In this document: piece by piece, positions 1-8,413 of the stretch | Layout: each line of letters starts with the position of its first letter | How positions within the stretch are numbered: position 1 is the first letter of the stretch | Origin: Acidobacteriota bacterium | GTDB taxonomy: Bacteria; Acidobacteriota; Terriglobia; Terriglobales; Acidobacteriaceae | DNA length: 8,824 nt | Direction: 5' to 3' | Assembly (NCBI GenBank): GCA_021811745.1 | Contig: JAJZNH010000070.1 | Coordinates: 1 to 8,824, forward strand | Notes under the pieces: generated by a model | Told to the model about the DNA's origin: nothing | The model's input: only the letters and a program-made list of their open reading frames with translations | Database searches by the model: none | Translations under genes and position numbers: made by a program

Positions 1-153
1 GAACATCGTAGAGGCGCATTTGTCCACCGCGCTCTTCCCAAGCTGACGGGATGCGCCATAGTAGCGGCTTCGTTGATGGCGGCCCTAGCCGGTGTATTCC
101 GAACCGAAAAGTGAGAACTTCCAGCCGTCTGCTTTTGGCGGCGCTCGGCGCAT

Positions 154-1341
154 TCAGGGCCGCTCAAAGGCCAGAGCTACGGAGTTACCGCCGCCGAGGC
201 ACAGGGCAGCAACGCCGCGGCGCGCGGCGCGGCGTTGCATTTCGTAGAGGAGAGTGACGAGGATGCGTGCGCCGCTGGCGCCGATGGGATGTCCGATGGC
301 AACTGCGCCGCCGTTGGGGTTGACGCGGTCGGGAGCGATGCCGAGCTCGGCAGTGACGGCCACGGCCTGGACCGCGAAGGCTTCGTTGAGCTCGAAGAGA
401 TCGATCTGCTCGATGGACCAGCCGGCTCGATCCAGGACTTTGCGGACGCCGGCGACGGGGGCCATCATCACCCAGCGCGGCTCAATGCCGCTGGTGGCCT
501 GGGCGCGGATGAGAGCCAGGGGCGTGAGGCCAAGCTGAGCGGCGCGCTCAGCGGCCATGAGGACCACGGCGGCGGCTCCATCATTGATGCCGGGGGCGTT
601 GCCAGCGGTTACGGTGCCGCCGGACTTAAATGCGGGCTGGAGCATGGCGAGGGCTTCAAAAGAGGCGTTGTCGCGGACGGATTCGTCACGGCAAAAGAGA
701 GCGGGCGGCGCGGCGGGATCCTTCGAGGGCAACGGGACGGGAATGGTTTCGGCATCGAAGTGGCCGGCGTTCCATGCGGCAGCGGCGCGGCGGTGGCTTT
801 CGAGAGCGTAGCGGTCCTGCTGCTCGCGGGAGATGGAGTACTTTTCGGCGACCAGCTCGGCGGTCATGCCCATGTGCATTGCGGAGTGGGCGCACCAGAG
901 GCCGTCCTTGACGACGGAATCGACAGCCTGCGCGTCGCCCAGGCGAAGGCCCTTGCGCGCGCCGGGCAGCAGATAAGGAGCGTTGCTCATGGACTCCATG
1001 CCGCCGGCGACAACAATCTCCGAGGTTCCGGTGGCGATGGCCTGAGCGGCGAGGGCGACGGAGCGCAGGCCACTGCCACAAACCATGTTGATCGTGAGAG
1101 CACTGACTGTGTCGGCGAGGCCGGCGCCGAGAGCGGCCTGGCGGGCGGGGTTCTGGCCAAGTCCTCCAGCGAGAACACAACCCATGATGCACTCATCAAC
1201 CTCATGAGGCGGAAAGCCGGCGCGGCGCACGGCTTCGCGGACCGCAAGAGCGCCCAGCTCGACCGCGCCGATAGGGCTGAGCGCTCCGAGGAACTTCCCG
1301 ACCGGGGTGCGAACGGCGCTGACGATGGCTACATCGGTCAT
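154..1341 (-). CDS. Thiolase, acetyl-CoA C-acetyltransferase family
   Basis: A 395-residue thiolase, the usual length for the family. It should cleave a 3-ketoacyl-CoA (acetoacetyl-CoA or 2-methylacetoacetyl-CoA) with CoA to give acetyl-CoA plus a shortened acyl-CoA, in the cytoplasm. The N-terminus reads [14 protein letters not shown]. The nucleophilic Cys88 sits in [15 protein letters not shown] is at 319-323, the catalytic His351 is in [16 protein letters not shown], and the second catalytic Cys381 is in [10 protein letters not shown]. All catalytic residues are present; the C-terminal loop has NS where many family members have MG or QG. The ATG at 1341 was chosen because the family start ([13 protein letters not shown]) lies exactly there with AGGGG about 8 nt upstream; the open frame extends to 1461 without homology. 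It is the last gene of the ACAD-SDR-thiolase run, 120 bp after the SDR stop. The context suggests 2-methylacetoacetyl-CoA as a substrate, but sequence alone cannot separate this from acetoacetyl-CoA thiolase. Confidence 0.95.
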   Translation of the reverse strand: MTDVAIVSAVRTPVGKFLGALSPIGAVELGALAVREAVRRAGFPPHEVDECIMGCVLAGGLGQNPARQAALGAGLADTVSALTINMVCGSGLRSVALAAQAIATGTSEIVVAGGMESMSNAPYLLPGARKGLRLGDAQAVDSVVKDGLWCAHSAMHMGMTAELVAEKYSISREQQDRYALESHRRAAAAWNAGHFDAETIPVPLPSKDPAAPPALFCRDESVRDNASFEALAMLQPAFKSGGTVTAGNAPGINDGAAAVVLMAAERAAQLGLTPLALIRAQATSGIEPRWVMMAPVAGVRKVLDRAGWSIEQIDLFELNEAFAVQAVAVTAELGIAPDRVNPNGGAVAIGHPIGASGARILVTLLYEMQRRAARRGVAALCLGGGNSVALAFERP

Positions 1342-1461
1342 AGCGAATCCCCTCGAAGGGCGGCCGGGCCACCCGCAGAGAGAATAGCAGGCGGGTCGCG
1401 GCTCGCTGGATTTGGGTTGCAGCTGCCGAGCCGTGAGCTTTCCTGAAGGCGACCAGCGCAT

Positions 1462-2223
1462 TCAGGGAGCCATGCGCAGGGCGCCGTCGAGGCGGATGGT
1501 TTCGCCATTGAGCATGGTCAACTCGCAGATGGAGGCGACCAGGGCGGCGAACTCCTCAGGCTGGCCCAGGCGCGGCGGAAAGAGGACGGTTTTGGCCAGG
1601 GCTTCCTGAACTTCAGGGGAGAAGCCGGCCATCATGGGCGTCATGAAAAGGCCCGGCGCGATGGTGACCACGCGAATGCCGAAGCGCGCCAGCTCGCGGG
1701 CGGCGGGCAGGGTGAGGCCGACGACGCCGGCCTTGGATGCGGCGTAGGCTGCCTGGCCGATGCGGCCTTCGTAGGCGGCCACTGAGGCCGTATTCACGAT
1801 AATGCCGCGTTCGCCGTCAGCGAGGGGCTCGTTGGAGCTCATGGCGTGGGCGGCGAGGCGAAGCATGTTGAAGGTGCCGACCAGGTTCACGGTGAGCGCG
1901 AGGGTGAAGGTCTCCAGGCGGTGGGGCCCGGCGCGGCCCACCACACGCTCATTGGGAGCGATGCCGGCGCAGTTGAGAAGGCCGTGCAGGGCGCCGAAGC
2001 GGGCTTTGGCCATTTCGACGGCGCGGATTCCGTCCTCCTCCAAGGTGACGTCGGTGGCCACAAAGCAGGCACGGTCGCCAAGACTGGCGGCTACGGACAC
2101 TCCGGCGGGATTGATGTCGGCCAGGAGGGCGTAGCCGCCGCGCGCAACAATCATGCGGGCCGTGGCCTCGCCGAGGCCAGATGCGCCGCCGGTAATGATG
2201 AAGGCTTTGTCACGGATTTCCAT
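1462..2223 (-). CDS. Short-chain dehydrogenase, HSD10-like 3-hydroxyacyl-CoA dehydrogenase
   Basis: A 253-residue classical SDR, close in length to type-2 3-hydroxyacyl-CoA dehydrogenases. The NAD-binding motif TGGASGLG is at 11-18, an acidic residue (Asp36) ends the second strand and favours NAD over NADP, and NCAG is at 84-87. The catalytic set is Asn113, Ser147, Tyr160 and Lys164 (YAASK). The stretch NTASVAAYEGRIGQAAY and the C-terminal LNGETIRLDGALRM closely follow the human HSD17B10/HSD10 pattern as I recall it, so oxidation of (2S,3S)-2-methyl-3-hydroxybutyryl-CoA or straight-chain 3-hydroxyacyl-CoA is likely. The ATG at 2223 is preceded by AAGGAG with ideal spacing; the frame is open to 2313 but that extension has no homology. 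It lies 73 bp after the acyl-CoA dehydrogenase stop and 120 bp before the thiolase, on the same strand, so it is probably co-transcribed. The exact substrate is inferred from family and context. Confidence 0.93.
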   Translation of the reverse strand: MEIRDKAFIITGGASGLGEATARMIVARGGYALLADINPAGVSVAASLGDRACFVATDVTLEEDGIRAVEMAKARFGALHGLLNCAGIAPNERVVGRAGPHRLETFTLALTVNLVGTFNMLRLAAHAMSSNEPLADGERGIIVNTASVAAYEGRIGQAAYAASKAGVVGLTLPAARELARFGIRVVTIAPGLFMTPMMAGFSPEVQEALAKTVLFPPRLGQPEEFAALVASICELTMLNGETIRLDGALRMAP

Positions 2224-2296
2224 GCGATCTCCTTGTTGGGGCAAGTGCACGGAAGAGATTAAACCATGACGGCGCAAGCCAGCAGGCCGGCACCTC

Positions 2297-3463
2297 TCAG
2301 CGGTTGGGTTCAAGGAGGCTGCGGGCGATGATAACGCGCATGATCTCGTTCGTGCCCTCGAGAATCTGATGAACGCGGAGATCGCGCACGATCTTCTCGA
2401 TGCCGAAATCGGCGAGGTAGCCGTAGCCTCCGAACAACTGGAGGGCGTGGTTCGCGACCTCGAATCCGGCGTCGGTTACAAAGCGCTTGGCCATGGCGCA
2501 GAGGATGGCGGCATTGGGCGCGGCGGCGTCGAGTGCGGCAGCTGCGCGCCAAAGAAAGGTTTGCGCGACCTCAAGCGACGTGGCCATGTCGGCGAGGCGG
2601 AACTGTAGGGCCTGAAACTCGGCGAGGCGGCGGCCAAAGGCGACACGCTCGTTCAGGTAGGCGGCAGCGCTCTGGAGCGCTGTGCGCGCGCCGCCCAGAG
2701 AGCAGGCGGCGATGTTCAGCCGTCCACCGTCGAGAGCGGTCATGGCAATTTTGAAGCCCATGCCTTCAGATCCGATGAGATTCTCCGGAGGCACACGCAC
2801 GCCGTCGAGGATCACCTGGCGGGTGGCCTGGCAGTTCCAACCCATCTTTTTCTCGCTGGGACCGAAAGAGAGTCCGGGCGCGCCCTTTTCGACCACGAAG
2901 GCGGAGATGCCGCGGGGTCCGGCGGCGCCGGTGCGGGCCATGACTATGTAGAGGTCCGCGTCGCCGGCACCAGAGATGAACTGCTTGACGCCGTTGACGG
3001 TGTAGAGGCCGCCCTCGAGGACGGCGCGGGTGGTGAGGGCGGCAGCATCCGATCCGCAACCGGGCTCGGTGAGGCAGTAAGCGCTCAACAGCTCAAAGGC
3101 GCAGAGGCGCGGCAACCAACGGCGGCGCTGTGCGGGGCTGCCGTAGCGGTCCAAGATGGAGGCCACCATATTGTGTACGGAAAAGTAGCCGGCCAGACAG
3201 GGGCAGCCCGTGGCCAGGCCGTCATAGATGAGCGCCGCTTCAAGGCGGCTGAGTGCGCTGCCGCCCATGTCCTCAGCAACGCAGACGCCACCGAAGCCGA
3301 GCGCCGCCGTGGCGCGGATCACTTCGAGGGGAAAATGCTTCTCTTGGTCCCAGTGGATCGCGTTGGGAGCGATCTGTTCCTTGGCAAATGAGACAGCCAG
3401 ATCGTGCAGGTCGCGCTGTTCGGCAGTAAGCACGAATTGTATGGATGGGCTTGGGTCGTTCAC
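2297..3463 (-). CDS. Acyl-CoA dehydrogenase, isobutyryl-CoA dehydrogenase (ACAD8) type
   Basis: A 388-residue FAD flavoprotein (numbered from the GTG at 3463) that introduces the alpha-beta double bond in a short or branched acyl-CoA and passes electrons to ETF. Visible landmarks are GFGGVCVAEDMGGSALSR, ATGCPCLAGYFSVHNM, YCLTEPGCGSDAA (129-141), GWNCQATR, GGRLNIAACSLGGA and, at the C-terminus, HQILEGTNEIMRVII with the catalytic Glu369 in ILEG. The ATGC, HNM and HQILEG(S/T)NE segments match human ACAD8 better than short- or medium-chain enzymes, so isobutyryl-CoA and perhaps 2-methylbutyryl-CoA are the likely substrates. The Cys in EPGCGSD replaces the more usual Ser. No ATG start exists. A TTG at 3517 would add 18 residues but has a poor ribosome site, and its TTGACA matches a -35 box. 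The GTG at 3463 has AGGCAGG upstream and gives normal length, so I prefer it. First gene of the minus-strand run. Confidence 0.93.
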   Translation of the reverse strand: MNDPSPSIQFVLTAEQRDLHDLAVSFAKEQIAPNAIHWDQEKHFPLEVIRATAALGFGGVCVAEDMGGSALSRLEAALIYDGLATGCPCLAGYFSVHNMVASILDRYGSPAQRRRWLPRLCAFELLSAYCLTEPGCGSDAAALTTRAVLEGGLYTVNGVKQFISGAGDADLYIVMARTGAAGPRGISAFVVEKGAPGLSFGPSEKKMGWNCQATRQVILDGVRVPPENLIGSEGMGFKIAMTALDGGRLNIAACSLGGARTALQSAAAYLNERVAFGRRLAEFQALQFRLADMATSLEVAQTFLWRAAAALDAAAPNAAILCAMAKRFVTDAGFEVANHALQLFGGYGYLADFGIEKIVRDLRVHQILEGTNEIMRVIIARSLLEPNR

Positions 3464-3487
3464 CGGGTTCGCCTGCCTCGCCAATTC

Positions 3488-3517
3488 ATTTGTGTCGAGG
3501 TGGGCGGGGATTGTCAA
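3488..3517 (-). promoter_or_regulatory. Candidate promoter of the ACAD-SDR-thiolase run
   Basis: On the minus strand a perfect TTGACA lies at 3517-3512. After an 18-nt spacer comes ACAAAT (3493-3488), which matches only three of six bases of the -10 consensus. Transcription from it would begin near 3480 and leave a leader of about 20 nt before the GTG at 3463, containing a GAGGCAGG ribosome site. The -35 match is seen directly; promoter function is inference, weakened by the poor -10. Confidence 0.35.
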
Positions 3518-3734
3518 GGGATGCCGGCAAATCAGCTAGCCACCAGGCCCGCGGGCAAGTTGACCGCCGACGGGTTGCTGGCATGGCAGAGGTGTGACTT
3601 GTAAGGCGCCAGCGCCGACAACTCTCATACCGCAGCGCCTCAATAAAAGACCACATCTCGCCGCCGCCACACACAGCCTCTTAAGGGAGCCTCAATTGCC
3701 GATCCGGCGGAAGGCCGGCTTGCCGTGACCGAGC

Positions 3735-3896
3735 TTAGCTGCTCATTGCATTTCCACCGCAATCGTCGTGGCCACACCTGCAAATGACGACCGTCGTCTT
3801 GCCTGCGGTCCCTTCGCAGTGGGCGCTGCAATACTTCGATTTATCGGTTACGATGCAAGTGCAGACAGGATTGGCGCATTTCTTTGGGTTGGCCAT
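3735..3896 (-). CDS. Small Cys-rich metallothionein-like protein (53 aa)
   Basis: A 53-residue protein starting MANPKKCANPVCTC and ending in CRCGHDDCGGNAMSS. It has eight cysteines (7, 12, 14, 23, 27, 39, 41, 46) and histidines at 26 and 43. The spacing C-x4-C-x-C, then YCSxxC, then CxCGHxxC follows the bacterial metallothionein SmtA (Pfam prokaryotic metallothionein family, as recalled), in which these residues bind a zinc cluster. It should therefore bind Zn, Cd or similar metals in the cytoplasm, buffering or storing them. Relative to remembered SmtA, the second N-terminal Cys (here Asn9) and the last Cys (here Gly) are missing, and there is an extra Cys at 39, so the cluster may be smaller or different. 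The start is firm: GGAAGGGGG (3911-3903) lies 6 nt before the ATG. It stands alone, 217-271 bp upstream of the ACAD gene on the same strand and divergent from ispH. No metal regulator or transporter is nearby. Gene status is well supported; function rests on the motif. Confidence 0.82.
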   Translation of the reverse strand: MANPKKCANPVCTCIVTDKSKYCSAHCEGTAGKTTVVICRCGHDDCGGNAMSS

Positions 3897-3952
3897 GGTT
3901 TGCCCCCTTCCAATCGTCTTTGCCAGACCCGCGCTGGCGGGAAGAACGTCAA

Positions 3953-3971
3953 CTTGCGGGCAAGCATAGCA
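3953..3971 (-). promoter_or_regulatory. Candidate promoter and dyad upstream of the metallothionein-like gene
   Basis: Reading the minus strand, TGC-TATGCT (3971-3963) resembles an extended -10 element; no good -35 is seen at 17 nt. Immediately downstream, about where transcription would begin, lies an inverted repeat CTTGC-nn-GCAAG (3953-3964). Bacterial metallothionein genes are commonly controlled by ArsR/SmtB repressors bound to dyads over the promoter, so an operator is conceivable. However, the arms are only 5 bp and the sequence is not a recognisable SmtB site. Leader length would be about 60 nt. Low-confidence inference. Confidence 0.28.
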
Positions 3972-4102
3972 TGAAATCCAGGTACTCGGCGAAGGGCATT
4001 TTGCGCCTCGGCTAACCTGTGGTTCGACGAGCAGCAGCGGCAGTGAGAATTGCGTGGGGAACTGGCAACCGCAATTCTCTCCTATCCGCCAACGTCACCC
4101 GT

Positions 4103-4111
4103 TGGTATACT
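4103..4111 (+). promoter_or_regulatory. Extended -10 promoter element for ispH
   Basis: The plus strand reads TGG-TATACT, a TGn-extended -10 with five of six consensus bases. No -35 of quality is found 17 nt upstream, which is acceptable for extended -10 promoters. Its expected transcription start, about 7 nt downstream, falls on or next to the GTG at 4118, so the ispH mRNA may have no leader or nearly none. The motif is seen; its use is inferred. Confidence 0.45.
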
Positions 4112-4117
4112 TGGGAG

Positions 4118-5146
4118 GTGAGCACAGCTGTTTTCGAATCCATCCCCACCGCTTCATCCAAAGACGTTTCCCCGCGCCAGAAGAGGGTGTTGTTGCTCAA
4201 GCCGCGTGGCTTTTGCGCGGGGGTGGTGCGCGCCATCGATGTGGTGAAGATTGCCCTGGAGACCTTCGGCGCGCCCATTTATGTGCGTCGCGAGATCGTC
4301 CATAACCGATATGTGGTAAATGAGTTAGCTGAAAAAGGCGCGATCTTTGTGCATGAAATCGAGGAGGTGCCGGACGGCCAGCGGGTGATTTATTCGGCGC
4401 ATGGCGTCTCCCCGGCCGTTCGCGCAGCCTCCAAGGCGCGTCATCTGAAGGTGATCGACGCCACCTGCCCGCTGGTGACTAAGGTCCACATCGAGGCCGT
4501 CAAGTTTGCTCACCAGGGCTACTCGCTTGTGCTGATCGGCCATCGCGACCACGACGAGATCGAAGGCACGCTCGGCGAGGCTCCAGAGGTCACTCAGGTG
4601 GTCTCAAACGTCGCCGAAGTTGAGGCCCTCCAAGTCCCCGACCCCAATCGCGTGGCATATCTGACCCAGACCACCCTGTCTCTCGATGAAGCCCGCGACA
4701 TCATTCATGCTCTCAAGCTGAAGTTTCCCCAAATCGTCGGACCGCACTCCCAGGACATTTGCTACGCTACCGAGAACCGCCAGGTAGCCGTGCGCAACGT
4801 GGCCCATCAAGCCGGGCTGGTGCTGGTGGTTGGTTCCACAAACAGCTCGAACTCCAACAGGCTCGTCGAGGTATCGCGGAATCTGGGGACGATTGGTTAT
4901 CTGATCGATAACTCCCAGGCCATCGACCCGAAGTGGCTTGTGGGGGTGGAGAACGTAGCGGTAACCGCTGGAGCTTCGGCTCCCGAGGTGCTCGTGGAAG
5001 ATGTGGTCAACTATCTCCGCCAGAACGGTTTCGACAGCGTTGAGGAGGTGGAGGTGATGCCGGAGAATGTCCGCTTCGGCTTGCCCGCGGAAATTGTGCA
5101 AGCCATCGGCACTGTCAGCGGGGATAAGCCGGCACCGGTAAGGTAA
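4118..5146 (+). CDS. ispH: 4-hydroxy-3-methylbut-2-enyl diphosphate reductase (IspH/LytB)
   Basis: A 342-residue [4Fe-4S] enzyme that reduces HMBPP to IPP and DMAPP, the last step of the MEP isoprenoid pathway. The three cluster ligands are visible: Cys33 (KPRGFCAGVVRAID), Cys117 (DATCPLVTKVH) and Cys215 (DICYATENRQ). Substrate-binding elements are VHN (61-63), SAHGVSP, GHRDHDEIEGT with His142 and Glu147 (HDE where E. coli has HPE), QTTLS, and GSTNSSNSNRL (239-249). Compared with E. coli IspH there is an N-terminal extension of about 20 residues, typical of several non-proteobacterial IspH proteins. The frame is open to a GTG at 4019, but those 33 residues show no homology, so I chose the GTG at 4118, giving MSTAVFE. 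The GGGAGG directly abuts this GTG and is too close to act normally, and an extended -10 ends 6 nt before it; leaderless initiation is possible. A GTG at 4187 or a TTG after it is a less likely start. Followed 119 bp later by shc, for which it helps supply precursors. Confidence 0.97.
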   Translation: MSTAVFESIPTASSKDVSPRQKRVLLLKPRGFCAGVVRAIDVVKIALETFGAPIYVRREIVHNRYVVNELAEKGAIFVHEIEEVPDGQRVIYSAHGVSPAVRAASKARHLKVIDATCPLVTKVHIEAVKFAHQGYSLVLIGHRDHDEIEGTLGEAPEVTQVVSNVAEVEALQVPDPNRVAYLTQTTLSLDEARDIIHALKLKFPQIVGPHSQDICYATENRQVAVRNVAHQAGLVLVVGSTNSSNSNRLVEVSRNLGTIGYLIDNSQAIDPKWLVGVENVAVTAGASAPEVLVEDVVNYLRQNGFDSVEEVEVMPENVRFGLPAEIVQAIGTVSGDKPAPVR

Positions 5147-5265
5147 AGGAGTTTCAGGCTTTTGCGAGGCCGGTAACGCGGCGCCGTGTATTTCGGAGCG
5201 CCTTGCGGCCCCAACCCGGAGAGATTCCAGTTTTTCCAGAGAGGGATTGAGGCTTTTCAGACCGC

Positions 5266-7287
5266 ATGAGTGCACAACAAAGCAAGACGCAAACCGCTGC
5301 GCCCCGCTTTGGCCGCCTCGACGCGGACCTGGCGGATGTCGAGGCTGCGATCGGCCGGTCGCGCGATTTTCTTCTCTCTCTGCAACATCCTGAAGGCTAT
5401 TGGTGCGGCGAGCTCGAGGCCGACTCGATGCTCGAAGCCGACTACATCTTTCTCCACACGCTGCTCGAATCAGGCAACCCAGGTCGGCTGAAGCGCGCGC
5501 TCACCGAGATGATGCGCTACCAAAACGAAGATGGGAGTTGGAGCATCTATCCGGGCGGACCCGGCAATGTTTCGCTTTCCGTCAAATGCTATTTTTCGGC
5601 CAAGTTGATGGGCATCGGCGCGGACGATCCGCGGCTGACAAAGTGCCGCGAATGGGTCCTGGCTCACGGTGGCGTAGTGGCATGCAACACCTTCACCAAG
5701 ATGTATCTCTGCGGGCTGGGCCAGTATGACTATGACGCCGTGCCCGCCATTCCGCCGGAGATTGTTCTCTTCCCCAAGTGGTTCTACTTCAATCTTTACG
5801 AGATCTCGTCGTGGTCGCGCTCCATTCTTGTTCCTCTGGCGATCATGTACGCCAAAAAGCCCTTCAAAAAGATTCCGCAGGAACAGAGCATCGACGAGTT
5901 GTTCGTGGGTGGACGTGCCAACTCCATTCTCCGGCTGCGCCATGATCGCAAGCGCCTCTTCTCCTGGCGCAACTTCTTCATCGCCCTCGACCGGCTCATG
6001 CACCTCTCGGAAGCCGTGCATATCCGGCCGCTGCGGAAGCTGGCTTTGAAACGGGCCGAGAAATGGATGTTGGAGCGTTTGGAGATGACCGATGGTTTGG
6101 GCGCGATCTATCCAGCCATGCTCAACGCCATCATCGCTCTGCGCTGCCTGGGTTATTCGGAGGACGATCCGCAGGTGATCCGCGCGCGCGACGAATTCGA
6201 GAAGCTGGGCATTGAGCAGGAGCCGACGCAGGAGATGCCGGAACCGACCTTCCGGATGACACCCTGTGTCTCGCCGGTATGGGACACAGCCCAGGCCGTT
6301 TACGCCCTGGGCGAGGCTGGAGTGCCGCGCAATGATCCGCGCATGATCAAGGCTGCCGATTGGTTGCTCTCCAAGGAGGTCCGCCACAAAGGCGACTGGG
6401 CTGTAAAGGTTCCCAAGACCGATCCCGGCGGCTGGTACTTCGAGTTCAATAACGAGTTTTATCCTGATACCGACGACACCGCGCAAGTGCTGCTGGCGCT
6501 CAGCAAAGTGGACAATCCTCGCGAGCGCTACCAGCACGAGGTCGAACAGCGCGCCATCGCCTGGGAGTTTGCCATGCAGTGCAGGAACGGCGGCTGGGGC
6601 AGCTTCGACAAAGACAACACGAAGATGATCTTCCAGTACATCCCCTTCGCCGACCACAACGCGATGCTCGATCCGCCGACGGTAGATATTACCGGTCGGA
6701 TGTTGGAGATGCTCGCCGTCTACGGCTACACGCGTAAAGATAAGCGCGTGGAACGGGCCATTCACTTCATCTTCAGCGAGCAAGAGCCAGACGGAAGCTG
6801 GTTCGGACGCTGGGGCGTGAATTACATCTATGGAACGTTCCTGGTTCTGCGCGGGCTGGACGCCATCGGTGTCGATCACCACGAGCCCCAAGTTCAACAG
6901 GCGGCGGAGTGGATTCGCATGGTGCAGAACCCCGACGGCGGCTGGGGCGAGAGCTGCGGTACCTACGATGATCCGGATACGCGCGGCGAGGGAACCAGCA
7001 CACCCTCGCAGACCGCTTGGGCCTTGCTTGCCTTGTTTGCCGCCGGCGATGACCGCTCCGACTCGATCGCCAAAGGCGCGCGCTGGTTGCTTGAGCGGCA
7101 GCGCGACGACGGAAGCTGGGACGAATCAATGGGCAAAGGGCCTACCCACCAAAGCATCATTACCGGAACCGGATTCCCAAAGGTTTTCTATCTGGCCTAT
7201 ACGATGTATCGCCATTACTTCCCGCTGATGGCGCTCACCACTTATAAGCGGGGCATTGAACGCGCCGCCAACGGCGCCGGAGGTTAA
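5266..7287 (+). CDS. shc: Squalene-hopene cyclase
   Basis: A 673-residue class II triterpene cyclase that protonates squalene and folds it into hopene (diploptene) and hopanol at the membrane surface. The acid motif DTDD is at 401-404, inside FYPDTDDTAQVLLAL. SPVWDTA (336-342) carries the residues that usually support the acid. The family's QW repeats (QxxxGxW) are clear at 40-46, 86-92, 438-444, 506-512, 554-560 and 612-618, as expected for the double alpha-barrel fold, and the C-terminal GTGFPKVFYLAY is conserved. Length is slightly above the about 630 residues of the Alicyclobacillus enzyme and matches other Gram-negative Shc proteins. The ATG at 5266 (MSAQQSK) is used; GAGG upstream is somewhat distant, so translation initiation may be modest. 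The stop lies 7 bp before hpnH. Squalene-forming genes (hpnC, hpnD, hpnE) are absent from the window. No truncation or missing catalytic residue is seen. Confidence 0.97.
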   Translation: MSAQQSKTQTAAPRFGRLDADLADVEAAIGRSRDFLLSLQHPEGYWCGELEADSMLEADYIFLHTLLESGNPGRLKRALTEMMRYQNEDGSWSIYPGGPGNVSLSVKCYFSAKLMGIGADDPRLTKCREWVLAHGGVVACNTFTKMYLCGLGQYDYDAVPAIPPEIVLFPKWFYFNLYEISSWSRSILVPLAIMYAKKPFKKIPQEQSIDELFVGGRANSILRLRHDRKRLFSWRNFFIALDRLMHLSEAVHIRPLRKLALKRAEKWMLERLEMTDGLGAIYPAMLNAIIALRCLGYSEDDPQVIRARDEFEKLGIEQEPTQEMPEPTFRMTPCVSPVWDTAQAVYALGEAGVPRNDPRMIKAADWLLSKEVRHKGDWAVKVPKTDPGGWYFEFNNEFYPDTDDTAQVLLALSKVDNPRERYQHEVEQRAIAWEFAMQCRNGGWGSFDKDNTKMIFQYIPFADHNAMLDPPTVDITGRMLEMLAVYGYTRKDKRVERAIHFIFSEQEPDGSWFGRWGVNYIYGTFLVLRGLDAIGVDHHEPQVQQAAEWIRMVQNPDGGWGESCGTYDDPDTRGEGTSTPSQTAWALLALFAAGDDRSDSIAKGARWLLERQRDDGSWDESMGKGPTHQSIITGTGFPKVFYLAYTMYRHYFPLMALTTYKRGIERAANGAGG

Positions 7288-7294
7288 GTCCAAG

Positions 7295-8409
<1,115 letters not shown>

Positions 8410-8413
<4 letters not shown>

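Noticed and set aside
1..114. Possible C-terminal end of a rightward gene (37 codons open from base 1 to TGA at 112-114, ending in a hydrophobic stretch); a second frame is open from base 2 to TGA at 44-46
   Set aside because: Too short to identify, and two frames are equally open, so the identity of any gene entering from the left cannot be decided.
235..1446. A 403-codon open frame on the plus strand opposite the thiolase gene
   Set aside because: Its translation is Gly/Ala/Asp-rich without recognisable motifs, and the minus-strand thiolase explains the region fully. Long antisense frames are expected opposite GC-rich genes.
1342..1461. In-frame N-terminal extension of the thiolase, or an internal promoter (TGC-TATTCT on minus) in the SDR-thiolase gap
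   Set aside because: The extension has no homology and the family start lies at 1341. The -10-like match has no supporting -35 and was judged too weak to list.
3704..3718. Hairpin CCGGC-GGAAG-GCCGG 16 nt past the metallothionein-like stop, as a terminator
   Set aside because: The stem is only 5 bp and no T-run follows on the minus strand; such stems are frequent at this GC content.
3784..3969. Plus-strand 61-codon frame in the intergenic region
   Set aside because: It is antisense to the metallothionein-like gene, which has a better ribosome site and a recognisable cysteine pattern.
5146..5176. AAAGGAG just after the ispH stop, as the ribosome site of a small gene
   Set aside because: The only suitably spaced start (TTG at 5162) meets a stop after four codons.
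5180..5202. GGCGC...GCGCC inverted repeat between ispH and shc as a terminator
   Set aside because: Five-base stem with a 13-base loop and no adjacent T-run; not a convincing terminator.
4604..5275. A 223-codon open frame on the minus strand opposite ispH
   Set aside because: Antisense shadow of ispH, with no motifs and no convincing ribosome site.
5470..6897. A 475-codon open frame on the minus strand opposite shc
   Set aside because: It mirrors the codon bias of shc and has no family resemblance; shc is unambiguous here.
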